A stretch of 64,000 nucleotides of DNA from NCBI GenBank assembly GCA_948146395.1, contig OX411543.1, positions 29,093,558 through 29,157,557 on the forward strand. The letters are read 5' to 3'. The notes beneath the pieces were generated by a model, which saw nothing but the letters and a program-made list of their open reading frames with translations, did no database searches and had not been told where the DNA came from. Origin of the DNA: Fragum whitleyi (Eukaryota > Mollusca > Bivalvia > Cardiida > Cardiidae). The translations under genes were made by a program, and so were the position numbers. How positions within the stretch are numbered: the first letter of the stretch is position 1; the number at the start of each line of letters is the position of its first letter. Below are positions 19,130 to 30,855 of the stretch, piece by piece.

Positions 19130-21003
19130 ATTAATATTTTGATATATAAATACATTTCATTGAAAATATCATTGTGGACATTAGTTAAATTACAAACAAG
19201 AATGCCATTAACACAAGATACACCCCCAAGAGGATTATCATTAAAATGAAAGCCCTCTTTATCCTGATGGTACATATCAACAAATCAATCCTTAAATGGA
19301 GAGTTGTTTCCTTTCATCTCAAATGTTCAATTTGTGTTATAAGAAAATTTACAATAATGTCTCTTTTTCCATGATAAGAAATATTCACTAAATAAGGACA
19401 ATATACACATGGCTATATGAAAGCAATATAAACATGGCCATATATGATAATGATGAGTTTAATGGATTTCAATCATCCAGTTACAAGAAATTGCTTTAAT
19501 TACAAAAAAAATCATATATCAGTCTTTTTCTGTGAGACCAAAGAATATGAACAAATCCTGACTATATGTGTAATGTCAGTTGACTAGCATTATTTTGAAG
19601 ATATGCACATACTGACCTACGAAAAATTTGACATGAAAGCCTTGATTTTTCTCTGACAGTGTGGAATTTCACAAAACCCTGACAACATGTGCAAGGTCAG
19701 GTGACAAGGAACATTATTTTATATAAAGGAGAAGATGATACCCATATATGCCACCTTGGGCTGTGTATAAAAAGCTTTCTGTAGCCTTTTATATTTTTCT
19801 TCGGGGGTTTGCAAAGATGATTTTTATATGAATAAAGTACATGGTGTTGTGTTTAAAATTATCACTTCATTATCACCTATCATTTCAAAGATTATGCTCT
19901 TTGAAAGAGGCTTCAATAGTTACTAAAAACACATCAAAAATGGTTGATTTCAACCTCTGAAAAGGGGTATAGGGTTTTATTAGAGCATGGGGCTCTATTA
20001 GAATTTTTACGGTAACTTAATCTTACGTTAATCTTCTGAGTACTAAAATTGGTTAATACTTGTTAGCTCCCTGTTTATCCTGGATTACTGTTCTGGATAG
20101 GCAATGGTTATCTCCGTTACTTTTCAGTTTTACTAGTGAGTGAACACTTGGCTCTTATCATCTCATTGTTTACATTGATAAATCATTAAGCCACAAAATG
20201 TAATATAAAAAGTTTCAATCTGTCGTTTGTGCCATCAAAATTTTAAACTTTGCAAGAAAAGTAACTAGCACATAAATTGGTGCATAGCCATATTCTCGAT
20301 AGTTACATAATTTGAGCAAGTATTTGATTAGATGAAAACTAAATAATTCATTGTGTTGCTATCAGAATTCATTATAGTTTAGAAAATATTTGAAAATAAA
20401 TATAGAAGAAGCATAAGCAAAATTCACTTTTTGCCATCTATATGTATCTAGGAAAAACCCATATCAAAACATGATTCATTTAAATTTATATGTTCATGAT
20501 ATAACATAGTTCAATCTCTCACATAACTATGAAGAAAGTGTTTTTTTTTTCTTTGAAAATTGTATTTCTGTATTTTGACTGACCACTTCAATAAAAAGAA
20601 GTTAAAAACTATTAATTACATTTTATAATTTAACATTTTGCTTTTGTCAGTTAGAAATACTGGGGCAATTATTGAAGATAGAACATTTTATGCCTTGATG
20701 AATATAACTTTTGACATGAATTTTCTGCAGAGCAGGTTGACCTCATTTTGGTTTTAGGTGCCTTATCTGATATTGACATGTAGTTTTAAATTTGAATGAA
20801 CGATGAAATAGAAAAAGGATTTCAAGCACAAAGGTAAAAAGGGAATAGTGCCCAAAAAAACAGTACAGGAAAAAATTTAAAAATGCTTGGTATGATCATT
20901 CATTTATTGCATATTTTTGTCCAAAAAAACCCAATTCAATTAGGATATATGCAGTGGAAACATTCATATTGATATCTTGCCTGGCGATGTTGAATTTTTG
21001 CAG
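19130..21003 (+). other. AT-rich intergenic stretch, no gene seen
   Basis: It holds a diverged copy of the AAGGTCAGGTGAC-type repeat unit (about 19620-19740; compare 24780-25130). Nothing else is recognised on either strand: no exon pairs, transfer RNA or paired inverted ends. Confidence 0.5.
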
Positions 21004-21087
21004 AAATCTCGGGTAAAAATTCCCTATCAAGAACGAGGGTATGTTGAGAACATGCAACAAAAGTGGGTACAATTAGAACAATTAGTT
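21004..21087 (+). pseudogene. Exon-like open stretch cut by LINE insertion, unassigned
   Basis: After GTTGAATTTTTGCAG, a good acceptor, the frame reads KSRVKIPYQERGYVENMQQK then WVQLEQLV. This is polar, helix-forming and codes in the same frame as the following LINE, but it is unlike the region preceding reverse transcriptase in such LINEs. No donor follows, because LINE sequence starts near 21088. It could be a real exon broken by the insertion or simply chance. I do not recognise the protein. Confidence 0.3.
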
Positions 21088-22554
21088 AGTAAGCTTCTCC
21101 AAGGTTTAGACCCCAGCAAAGCAATGGACCCTGACAAAATATCGCCAAGGTTACTCAAGGAGCTGAATGGGGAAATAACTCCAGTCTTGACCCATATTTT
21201 TCAGATCTCCTTGAAGTCCGGAATTGTTCCCAATGACTGGAAACATGCTGTTATCGCCCCCATCTATAAGAAAGGCCCAAAATGCAAACCCAGCAATTAC
21301 AGGCCTATATCAATTACCCGAATTTCTTCCAAATTAATGGAACATATCCTTGTATCTAACATCATGTCCTTTTATGGTAACCACCTAATACTTAGCCCAC
21401 TCCAACACGGATTCAGGTCAAAACATAGCTGCGAGACCCAACTAATAAATTTTTCACAAGAAGTCCATGACAACTTAGAACAAGGTCAACAAACAGATGT
21501 AATAGTCATGGACTTCAGCAAGGCCTTTGACAAAGTAGACCATCACAAGCTCCTCCTCAAACTTGGAAGACTAGGTTTAAATCTCGAAACTATTTCATGG
21601 ATAAGATCATTCCTCTATGGCCGCACTCAAAATGTTGTTGTAGATGGTCAATACTCAGATAGCCTACCAGTTCTATCTGGTGTCCCTCAAGGTTCCGTGT
21701 TGGGTCCATGCTTATTCCTTTCTTACATAAATGACCTCCCTGATAGTATTCGTAGCAAGGCCAGGCTATTCACAAATGATACCATAGTCTACCTTATAAT
21801 TAAATCAGATTGTGACGCCCAAACCCTCCAAAATGATTTATCCTGTCTTGAAAAATGGGAATCTGATTGGTCGATGGAGTTTAACCCTGACAAATGTGAG
21901 ATTCTTAGAATCAATTGTAAAAAACACCCTACCTTATATCCTTACAAACTCCATGGCACTGAATTAAAAACAACAAATGCCGCAAAATATCTTGGTATCA
22001 CAATTAGCAGTGATCTCACCTGAACCAAACATATCAATAATATCACTGCTAAAGCCAACAACTCCTTGCGGTTCATTAGAAGAAACGTTAAAACTCCCAA
22101 CCAAAAGGTAAAAGAATTAGCCTACAAAACATATGTTAGGCCCCAACTCAAATATTGCTCTTCTGTCTGGGATCCCTGGCAAAAATACCTTAACAATAAA
22201 ATTGAGTATATCCAACGAGCTGCAGCCAGGTATGTATGTAACGACTACAGCTACACCAGTAGCGTTACAGAGATGCTGAATACCCTCCACTGGCAATCAT
22301 TGCAACAACGTCGCAATATCAGTAGCATCGTCATATTCTACAAAATCAGCCATAACCTTGTCTGTGTGGATCACCATCACCTGATGCACACAAGAGGTCT
22401 AAATTATCTCATACCGTATTCGAGAACACAGTACCACTCCTACTCCTATTTCCCAAGGAGCATTCGTCTGTGGAATAGCCTCCCTGAATACCTACAAGCT
22501 AGTCCTAGTATAGAAACTTTTACTGGACAGCTTCATTCCTATTATCAAGCCTAA
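21088..22554 (+). pseudogene. LINE reverse transcriptase, inactivated
   Basis: The frame contains NYRPISI, motif A DFSKAFDKVDH, motif B SGVPQGSVLGP and, after KYLGI, the C-terminal region with RPQLKYCSSVWDP and FPRSIRLWNSLP. The catalytic motif C, normally F-A-D-D, reads F-T-N-D (21769-21780), so one catalytic aspartate is lost. An in-frame TGA at 22021-22023 stands where family members have tryptophan. All three changes are G-to-A on this strand. Homology begins abruptly just before the LDPSKA segment, so the N-terminal endonuclease is missing. Confidence 0.88.
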
Positions 22555-22740
22555 TACTAGCAGTACTTTTATCTTTTATCCTATCTTTTATCCTCAAACT
22601 TTTAAAACTGAATCTGTTACTTCTTTTATATACCATTTTAAGATGCACATAACATTTATTAACCTCTATTCCCAGACAACGGGCCTACTTAGTATAATCA
22701 TGCTTGATTGTGAAGCAGTATGAAGTAGAAGTAGAAGTAT
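21088..22740 (+). mobile_element. 5'-truncated CR1/jockey-like LINE ending in (GAAGTA)n
   Basis: It contains most of the reverse transcriptase and the C-terminal region but no endonuclease. The 3' end is the short microsatellite GAAGTAGAAGTAGAAGTA near 22722-22740, typical of CR1-type elements rather than a poly(A) tail. Three coding defects (see the pseudogene entry) show it is dead. Confidence 0.85.
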
Positions 22741-22831
22741 TAGAACTGAACAATAAACGGCAGTGCCTAAAACATTTCATATTTGAATGTGTATTAAAGG
22801 TAGAAAATCATTGACAATAAGTCATCCAAAT

Positions 22832-23169
22832 GGTTCACAGTCAACTCGGCCTATGAATAACTCGGCCCGTCAACTCGGCCTGTTTATATTAGGTTAATGT
22901 ATGACGATGCAATGTAAATATTTTGGGGATCTTATGTGCTTTTTCAAATTTATTTTTCAAATTATTTTTTTTTTCTAAGCAAAAAAGAAGATGACAAGTT
23001 ATATGCGTATTGCAATTATTGATTAACTATCTGATAAGTGTGCTTATATATCCGTTTACTAGGCTAAACACTATATAAGTTATATACAGGCCGAGTTGAC
23101 GGGCCGAGTTTTACACAGGCCGAGTTTTATGCGGGCCCGAGTTTTTAACAGGCCAAGTTGATAGGACAC
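22832..23169. mobile_element. MULE-like non-autonomous element with 9-bp target duplication
   Basis: CATCCAAAT at 22823-22831 and 23170-23178 is a 9-bp direct repeat. The ends are imperfect inverted repeats containing TCAACTCGGCC and GGCCAAGTTGA. Extra copies of AACTCGGCC (left) and GGCCGAGTT (right) form short inverted minisatellites at both ends. A TSD of 9 bp is usual for Mutator-like elements. Confidence 0.75.
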
Positions 23170-23179
23170 CATCCAAATT

Positions 23180-24479
23180 AGTTTGTTTTTAGCTTATTTT
23201 GGTTTTATGTTACTTTAAAAAATCGTTAGCTTTTCTTGGCAACCATGATTTGACATGTCAAATCGCCAAAAATGTTTAACAATGCTCGTTCCATAAATGA
23301 CCTGCGGTGAAAGTCTTTAATGCATTAAACCTGGCACTAATTAAGATATAAATGTAAGTAAAACAATGAATATTTATTACTTGAATTCTCATTTGGTCAA
23401 TACCTTTTACAAAATTCCACGTTACTAGTTGATGTCCGCCATGTTTTGTAAACAATTTCGGAATGACTGGTTTCCTTCTTAACAATTAAGAGCGAGGGAA
23501 TCTAATTTTGCGCCGGCAACCAATCTTTGACGCGAGTTCGTCGTAACCTTAGTAAGACTTGTGTATCGCCCGTTTCTCGCCAAAACGTCCAAGGTATTTA
23601 CTACGCATCCCAGTTTAAAATCTCAATAACTTGAGTTCAATCATTTTTTCTTGTTGTAAAACCTTTTTTTGTAAAATTTTAAAGTTTCTTTTTTTAATCA
23701 TTCAATAAATTGATCGTTTTTTTTTTACATGAAGATCAGAATATTATTAATTTTCCCCGAAACCTACATTCAAAAGCAGAAATGTTTCGCTTTCCTATTT
23801 ATAACCTTTATGCTGCTAAACTTAATTTTCTATTTTTTTGACATATCAAAAATGCTGCCTCAAGCTTTTCAAGTTACTCACAAAATAATAATAACGGAAG
23901 AAGGGCGGTAAGATCAGACTGCCGCGTGACAACTGAATTGACTGATCTGTGTCCATATAATATCTGCAAAAACTTTGTTCACAATTTAAAGAGGCTACAG
24001 ATTGAGTTTTCGGCCCAATTTTCCACGTGGGTTTCACAAAAATAGTAAGTTACAAAACAATGCATGCACAATGAACATTTACAAAAAGCGGAACAAAAAT
24101 TAGCCTACAGAAGAAAAAAACAAAATAGCGCCAGAACAAACAAATGTTTATATATCATGAAATTACTTCTTAAAGTATACTTTACGCAATAATGGTAAAG
24201 GCTGGCTATATTTAAAATACTTGAGCCAGACATCAATCGGACCTCTGCAAGAATGCCAGACATTTAGCCTGAATAGCCACACACAGAGTGCATAGTAAAG
24301 ACTCTGACCAGACTGTGGATTGCACGGGCCAACACCAGTACGGTCAATTTATGTGCAAGTGAAATTATTGATAATGTCAGGCAACACTCCATTTGATAAA
24401 ATTTGACATGTATAATAGCTCCTTTTTTACAAAAAGACTTTTAACACATTCACTTGGAGATCTCGACTGAATAAGGAGA
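23180..24479. other. Unassigned region with a CpG-richer patch
   Basis: Around 23490-23610 CpG is denser than in the surroundings (GCGCCGGC, GACGCGAG, CGTCGTAA), which may mark a promoter. Minus-strand ATGGCGGACATCAAC… near 23440 stops after five codons. No convincing exon was found. Confidence 0.35.
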
Positions 24480-24667
24480 ATAAGGTTCATGTATTTTAAA
24501 GTGTTTTAGACCAAATTTTAAGGGCGCTTCAGTAGCCAAAAAATAGCAGTATGTCCAGGTATATTGTTTATCAATTTGAAGCTATGAAGCTATTTTTGAG
24601 CACAAGCAGTTGAGCAACATAAGACCGACATAGCTATAGCGGTAAAGCCAAAACATTGTGGAAAAGG
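24480..24667. mobile_element. TTAA-type MITE, copy 2 (right end lost)
   Basis: TAAGGTTCATGTATTTTAAA through AGCAGTATGTCCAGGTATAT to AAAACATTGTGGAAAAGG matches 13018-13219. The right inverted repeat is missing after GGGTCA. Confidence 0.85.
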
Positions 24668-24699
24668 GTCATATTGTACAGAACGAGCAACTTTCATGA

Positions 24700-25290
24700 C
24701 GGTTTGATAACATTGGCTGATATTTTAACATAGTAAACCTTTGCCATGACGCGACTGAAATAGATAAAACCGTGACAATATGTACAAGGTCAGGCGACTA
24801 TGAACTTTTTTGAAAGTTTCATCCAAATCGGTCAATAAATGAGGGAAGACTTGCACTACAAGATTTTTTTTTAACATGAAGGCCCCCTTTGCCATGACAC
24901 GACTGAAGTAGACCAAAATGTGACATTATTCGCAGGGTCAGGTGACTTGGAAGATTTTGTGAAAGTTTCATTTAAATCGGTCTATGAAAGAGGAAGGAGT
25001 TGCCTTCACAAGATTTTTTACATGAAGGTCCCCTTTCCAAGACACGGCTAATATTCACCAAACCATGGTAATATGCACAAGGTCAGGTGACTAGGAACAT
25101 TTTTTTTTTAAAGTTTCATCCAAATAGGTACATAAATGAGTGAGGAATTGCGTTAACATGATTTAACGGACGGACGTACGTACGTACGGTTTGACATCGG
25201 GACGGACGGACAGACGGAGAAGATCTACCAATATTGACGGCGTATCAAAAGCGAGGAGGCATTGAAAAAAAAAAAAAAAAAAAAAAAAAC
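24700..25290 (-). repeat. Tandem-repeat element on the minus strand, three ~150-165-bp units, with (ACGG)n and poly(A)
   Basis: Units contain CCTTTGCCATGACRCGACTG, AAGGTCAGGYGAC and GAAAGTTTCATCCAAATCGG. At the right, ACGGACGGACGTACGTACGT and GACGGACGGACAGACGG is the CCGT microsatellite read inverted, so the element's 5' end is on the right. A run of about 25 A follows at 25264-25290. Confidence 0.75.
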
Positions 25291-25998
25291 TCTAATTATT
25301 AATTAGTATGATTTTTTTTTGTAAAATATTGTGAAATAATTTATATTATGTCTAAAAATTTAACAGACATTATCTTGCGTAGAAAGATATCCAAATCCAA
25401 ATACTTCGAAAAAAAAATGACCTGTAAAAGGGAAGAATAAGGGCAAAACGGACCAGTGCATAGAAGGACCTTTTTCAAAATACCCACTCAACAAAACTGA
25501 CCAAACAGGTCAAATATATAAACCGAATCAAAAAGAATATCGTCAAAAGAACTTGACTGTTGTACACGCTGTTGCATATTAATGACAATTTACAATGTGA
25601 CCAATGCATCTTGAATAATTTTGAAGGAATAAAATATGTCAACCTATATCGCATCTCTAGGCTCGACCGTCACATATTTCATCGACCTTTATAGGCTTAT
25701 CACGTGATCCCAACCTTGACCATATCACAAAATATTAACTGCCGATATATCATACACACAAGAGGTTACACGATCAGAAACATTCTGTGAAAGCTTTGTT
25801 AATCCGGAATGAATAAGATGTTTACTTAGAAATTTTATAAACGAAGAGAATGCAACAATTAAAAAGTTCCATTTCCTGTACATTGATTGTCTTGATGTTA
25901 ACCACATGTTACTGCAATCAAGAATTTCGATGTCTGTACGAATAATTAGTCATGTCACTTTTGGGCTTATAAGTTAAATGCTGATTTTACCCTTTTTT
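25291..25998. other. Intergenic stretch, nothing recognised
   Basis: AT-rich; no exon, tRNA or inverted-end element supported. Confidence 0.5.
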
Positions 25999-27320
25999 GC
26001 TCCCTGAAGGGAGAGCATATAGCCGCCGCTTCGTCTGTCCGTCCGTCCGTCAGTCCGTCCCCACCTATTTCTCCTCAACCCTTGGGCCAAATCATATAAA
26101 ACTTACCATGTGAACTCCCTATGATATAGTGATGATGCATCTGTGACGGTTTTTGGATTTGAGGCCTCGTCACGGTAAAAGGGGACTTAGGGTAAAAAAC
26201 AGTTTTTCCCGAATTTCTCCTAGTCTAACAGTCAGAATGTAGTGAAATTTCATATTTTAGTAGCAAATCAGATGCCCTTTACTATAAACAATTTGAAATT
26301 AACGTAAAAAATATATCATGGAAAAAGGGGGCTTAATGTTTGTTACCTTTACGTTAGCGTGTAAAATACAGTTATTCTTTCATTTCTCCTAGTCTTATGC
26401 ATATCTCCTAAAGTATTATAGCTATCAACTTGAAACTTTATGGGTGGATAGATCTTATGGAGGAGAAGTACAGTGCACAAAAACTACAACTCTTGCTTCC
26501 ATAATTTTGGAGTTATTGCCCTTTGTTATTTTTTTATACTTAGATTATGTCTGGAGCATATATCCTAAAGTATAATAGCTATCAACTTGAAACTTTCTGG
26601 GTGGATAGATCCCATGGAGGAGAAGTACAGTGCACAAGAACTACAACTCCTGCTTGCATAATTTTGGAGTTATTGTCCTTTGTTATTTTTGATACATGGA
26701 TTTTGTCTGGAGCATATATCCTCAAGTATAATAGCAATCAACTTGAAACTTTATTGGTGGATAGATCTCATGGAGGAGAAGTGCAGTAACCTTATGGGTG
26801 GATAGATCTCATGGAGGAGAAGTGCAGTGCACAAGAACTCCAACTCTTACTTGCATAATTTTTGAGTTTTTGCCCTTTGTTATTTTTATACTTAGATTTC
26901 GTCTTGAGCATATCTCCTAAAATATAATAGCTACCAACTTGAATCTTTATGGGTGGATAGATCTCATGGAGGAGAAGTGCAATACACCAGAACTACAACT
27001 CTTGCTTGCATAATTTTGGAGTTATTGCCCTTTGTTATTTTTGGAAACTTAGATTTTGTCTGGAGTGTATCTCCTAAAGTATAATTGCTATCAACTTGAA
27101 ACTTTATGGGTGGATAGATCTCATGGAGGAGAAGTGCAGTGCACAAGAACTATAACTCTTGCTTGCATAATTTTGGAGTTATTGCCCTTTGTTATATTTA
27201 ATACTTAGATTTTAAAGAAGGTAAATCTCTGACAGTACAAAAGAATCTTTAATCTATTAGGCTTCAGTTTACTATCAAGCTTTCGTTGCTGGGTATGTCC
27301 ATGTCCAACATTGCTCTTGT
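25999..27320 (+). repeat. Tandem-repeat element with GCTCCCTGAAGGGAGAGC head, about six ~157-bp units
   Basis: The palindrome GCTCCCTGAAGGGAGAGC is followed by GTCTGTCCGTCCGTCCGTCA and then units containing CAACTTGAAACTTTATGGGT, GGATAGATCTCATGGAGGAG and CATAATTTTGGAGTTATTGC. The 3' end is CATGTCCAACATTGCTCTTG with TTTTT. An internal short duplication near 26788 makes one unit irregular. Confidence 0.88.
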
Positions 27321-27939
27321 TTTTGTGACAATGGCTTATTCGGGGAGCATAATCCGTCTCTGACGGCTCTTGTTTTCCCTTTTCTGACGTTTGCTGTAAA
27401 ACTAATTTCAAAATGACTGTCCAATCTCGATTTAGTTGTTTGAAATTTGATAAAAACATGTTTTGTGGATTTTCTTTCCATTTAAAATGATTTTTTTGAA
27501 CGCGGGATTCTGCCAAGGTCACTCTTTAGCACATCCAGACTTCAAAATATCACCCCTTTGATTGTTCTGTTGTTTACTGAAAATTATATCGGAAGAAATT
27601 TCAACTCTGCGTTTTTAAATGTTTTAAGTATAGGAGGAGTTGCGTAAACAAGATTCCATTTTAATTTAACTTAATAAAACAGTTTAATCGTTAATGTTTC
27701 CGTGGCAACCATAGTTGTTGGATTTTTTTACAGCAAACATCCTTTTTACGACATTGGTGGGCTACCGAGTCGGGTCGAAAATCTGTACTTAGTTTTCAAG
27801 AATGATAAGCATAGAAAACTGTTTAGGAGGCCGAGAAGATGTTTTAAGAAATTGACGCAGAGGCCGGCTAGCTCCGTCATCGGAGCTCATATTCGATCAA
27901 TACAGTCTACGAAATGAACCGACGTTGGGTTGTAGAAGA
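27321..27939. other. Intergenic stretch, no gene supported
   Basis: A 71-codon plus frame (27702-27917) and a minus-strand ATG near 27890 (34 codons) overlap each other. Neither has recognisable motifs or convincing splice sites. Confidence 0.4.
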
Positions 27940-28011
27940 ATGGGCTAGCTCAATGGGTAACGCGGAGGGCTGTCAATCATGTTATCTTGAGTTCGAATCC
28001 CGGCTCTGCCA
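27940..28011 (+). repeat. tRNA-like sequence (SINE head)
   Basis: GGCTAGCTCAATGGGTAACG is A-box-like, the loop CTGTCAA gives a GTC anticodon position, GAGTTCGAATCCC is a B box, and the end is TCTGCCA. The 5' acceptor strand does not pair, so it is a tRNA-derived repeat or pseudo-tRNA. Copy 2 of the dispersed element starts 46 bases later. Confidence 0.55.
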
Positions 28012-28056
28012 ACTATCATCCGACATTTGGCAAAAGTCATTGTGACAAGCGTTATT

Positions 28057-28438
28057 TATAATATGACCTACGTCGCGGGAGTGAAAAAGAACCGTTGAAT
28101 ATTTTTGATATTACATGGATGTTATTACATTAGTGGAATAACTATGCAAATGAGCTCAGAGCGAAAAGCGACACTATTTTGTAAGCGCGAAAATTACGCC
28201 ATAATGTATATATTGTGACGTCAGTTTTAAACGGCGTTATACGTTTCGCGGAACATTGAAAAAACTCGGGTCATATTATAATTAGAATATAAGATTTGTG
28301 CTAATAAAATACAGAATTTATTAAACTCGCCATCTAAAACAGATAAAAACACGGCGCAGCCTAGTTTTTATCTGTTTATAGATGACTCGTTTAATAAATT
28401 CGGTATCCCATGACCACTCATTCAATATCCTCTATTTA
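28057..28438 (+). mobile_element. Three-copy dispersed element, copy 2
   Basis: It runs from TATAATATGACCTACGTCGC to CATTCAATATCCTCTATTT. It includes ACGTCAGTTTTAAACGGCGT and the hairpin CATCTAAAACAGATAAAAAC…GTTTTTATCTGTTTATAGATG. It is the best-preserved copy. Confidence 0.87.
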
Positions 28439-28651
28439 TTTCCCACCTATTGGCGAAAGATGAGTAGTACAGCTAATTGGCAGCTTGACGCTCGGGTGAA
28501 ATCTTGTGATTGTACCTGTGTAAGAAACATGAGAAGGTGCACCAACGGTCGCAATATGACTTCAATTATATCGAAAGCGGCATATAAGGTATAGAATTGG
28601 ACCATTTATAGTTCCGCAAGATTTCAGAAGAAATGAACGTTAACAGTGTTA

Positions 28652-28690
28652 ACCAAGGTTTCCTAATGACTTTTATTAGGAAACCTTGGT
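28652..28690. repeat. Perfect 16-bp hairpin ACCAAGGTTTCCTAAT
   Basis: ACCAAGGTTTCCTAAT (28652-28667) and its exact inverse ATTAGGAAACCTTGGT (28675-28690) have a seven-base loop. Flanking AGTGTTAA/GTGTTAA suggests this is the centre of a small mobile element. Confidence 0.75.
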
Positions 28691-29070
28691 CAACATTCAG
28701 TGTTAAAGATCATGAGCTCTGAAATGTGACGGAACTATTACGGGTTTACTACCTTAACTCCAAACAATTAATCATTATTTAAGAAATCGAATAAGACAGA
28801 CGATAGATTTCCGAAAGACAGATAGACGGACGACAGTTGGAGGAAGGGACTACTAATAATGGTCGATCACTACAATAGCTCACTTTGTGATTGCGGATCA
28901 AGAATTTCCGTAGAGGTGGTCCAAGCATACAAATTTGGACAGGAAGAGTCGGAGACTTACAATTAAGTAGCCAGGGCTCTCATAACAGCCCTCCATTCTT
29001 TTTTTATGTTGGTCCCCAAAAGCACATAAATACACCTTGGATAGCTAATCCAGAGATTATTTCAATATTT

Positions 29071-29780
29071 ATACCCCCATCTACGCAGTAGAGGGGGTAT
29101 ATTGGTTTCACCTTGTCTGTCTGTCTGTCTGTCCATCCATCCGTCCATCCATCAGTCCTTCCGTCCGTAGACATTTTCATTTCCGGACTCTAACTCAAGA
29201 ACTAAATGACCTACAATCATGAAACTTTACACAAATGTTCCTTATGACCCAAGAAGTGCCCTATTGTTTTTGGGTCACATAGGTCAAAGGTAAAGGTCAC
29301 AGTCAGCATTTGTTCAATTTTCGTTTCCGGACTCTAACTTAAGAACCAAGTGGCCTACAATCATGAAACTTTATACAAATGTTCCTAATGACCAAAAATA
29401 AGTGCCCTATTGCTTTTGGGTTACATAGGTCAAAGGTCAAGGTCACAGCCAGCCTTTGTTCAATTTTTGTTTCCGGACTCTAACTCGAGAACCAAGTGAC
29501 CGACAAGCATGAAACTTTATGCCAATGTTGCTTATGATCCAAGGAAGTGCCCTATTGTTTGGGGTCATAGAGGTCAAAGGTCAAGGTCACAGTCAATTTT
29601 TGTTATTTTTTTAGTTCTGGACTCTAACTCAAAAACCAAGTGACCTAGAATCATGAAACTTCGTGCAAATGCTGCATATGACCTCAATGTTTGTTACAAA
29701 CACATCCTGCACTAATAGCACTTGCATTCTGTCAAAGTGCTTGGGGGTTATTATTCCGCTCTGCGACAGTTCTAGTTGCA
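29071..29780 (+). repeat. Tandem-repeat element with ATACCCCC…GGGGGTAT head, four ~140-bp units
   Basis: The hairpin ATACCCCC (29071) to GGGGGTAT (29100) is followed by (GTCT)n/(CCAT/CCGT)n and units with TTCCGGACTCTAACTCAAGA, ATCATGAAACTTTA and GGTCAAAGGTCAAGGTCACA. The 3' end reads CAAAGTGCTTGGGGGTTATT then TCTAGTTGCA. Confidence 0.82.
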
Positions 29781-30319
29781 TAATACTGTGAGGATAGCTT
29801 AAACGTCATTATATTCATACAAAGCAGGGACCCCGAAATATTAAGAGAGGACTATTATGAACCTAGCTATTGAGTCCCTGTAAAACTTTTCATTGAAGCC
29901 GTGAAAGAAACTGGGGAGTCGTTTTTTTTCTTTTACCCAATTTTGACTGAATTTACCCTTGACAATGAAATGAAAAGGCCTGAGAGAAATGTTTGAACCC
30001 CCGAACCCTCTTAATCGTCCACTGCTCTAAGCACGTTTTGCTCAAGTAAGCTTAATACCGGTAAGAACAAACGTTTGGTAAGTTCTGGGTGTGAATTCTC
30101 TGAGATAACTTTGAGTTCGTTTTCGAGGGCCTGAAAAATGTGAATTGATGCTATTATTGCTTGAAATAAAAGACTATAGTATTTATTTAAACAGATATTG
30201 CGAAATGATTTATAGGAACGCTTAGAAACTAACTCAAAGCCCACGAATGTGTCGGGAAAATTGCGATATGCATAAAGTAAGTTGATAACCCCTCAACAGA
30301 TATTTTGCGTCGCCCAGGG

Positions 30320-30850
30320 TTCTTTTTTCAATAATGCTCATTTTTAAAAGATGGTGATGTTCTCGTCCGCCAGTCTGTGTGTCAGTCCGTCTGCGTTGGT
30401 CTGTTAACATTTCCTGATTATGCCATGAAATCCACAAATAAAACCGGATTCTCTTGAAGCATTTCAAGGATGGTCAAATGGTCAAAAGTCCTCTTGAAAA
30501 TACGGAAAACGCGACCTTGCGGAATTTCACTTTTAATGCAATCTTGTATACGTAAACACAAATAACCGATTCATTTGGAACTTTCCCGGGGTAGTAAGGC
30601 CATTAAAGATTATCGCTTTCGAAGATGGGGACGATCCTCTGGAAAAGACGAGCAAAGGGGCCTTATTGTACTTCATTAAATGTGTTTTCTTGTTTGCGCG
30701 ATAATGTCCACGAATTTATATAATCCGATTCTCTTGAATTTTTCACACTGTTTACGGATCCGCGTTTTCAAAAATGGAGATAATCCTATTAAAAGCGGGT
30801 GAAAGAGGTCTTGTGGCATTTACGGTATTTTACTTAACGCGACAATCTTG
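30320..30850 (+). repeat. Degraded tandem-repeat element with (CCGT/GTCT) remnant
   Basis: GTCCGCCAGTCTGTGTGTCA and GTCCGTCTGC precede two diverged units (TAAAACCGGATTCTCTTGAA near 30438 and TATAATCCGATTCTCTTGAA near 30718). The edges are unclear. Confidence 0.5.
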
Positions 30851-30855
30851 ATTTC

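Noticed and set aside
23276..23485. Minus-strand first exon in the CpG-richer patch near 23.4-23.6 kb
   Set aside because: The ATGGCGGAC context is start-like but the frame stops after five codons; the alternative 69-codon frame has no splice partner.
25170..25265. CRISPR-like short repeats in the ACGG/GTAC tract
   Set aside because: It is a microsatellite in an element, without spacers, in an animal genome.
26547..26789. 80-codon frame with an internal amino-acid repeat
   Set aside because: It is translation of the ~157-bp tandem units, open by chance because unit length keeps frame there.
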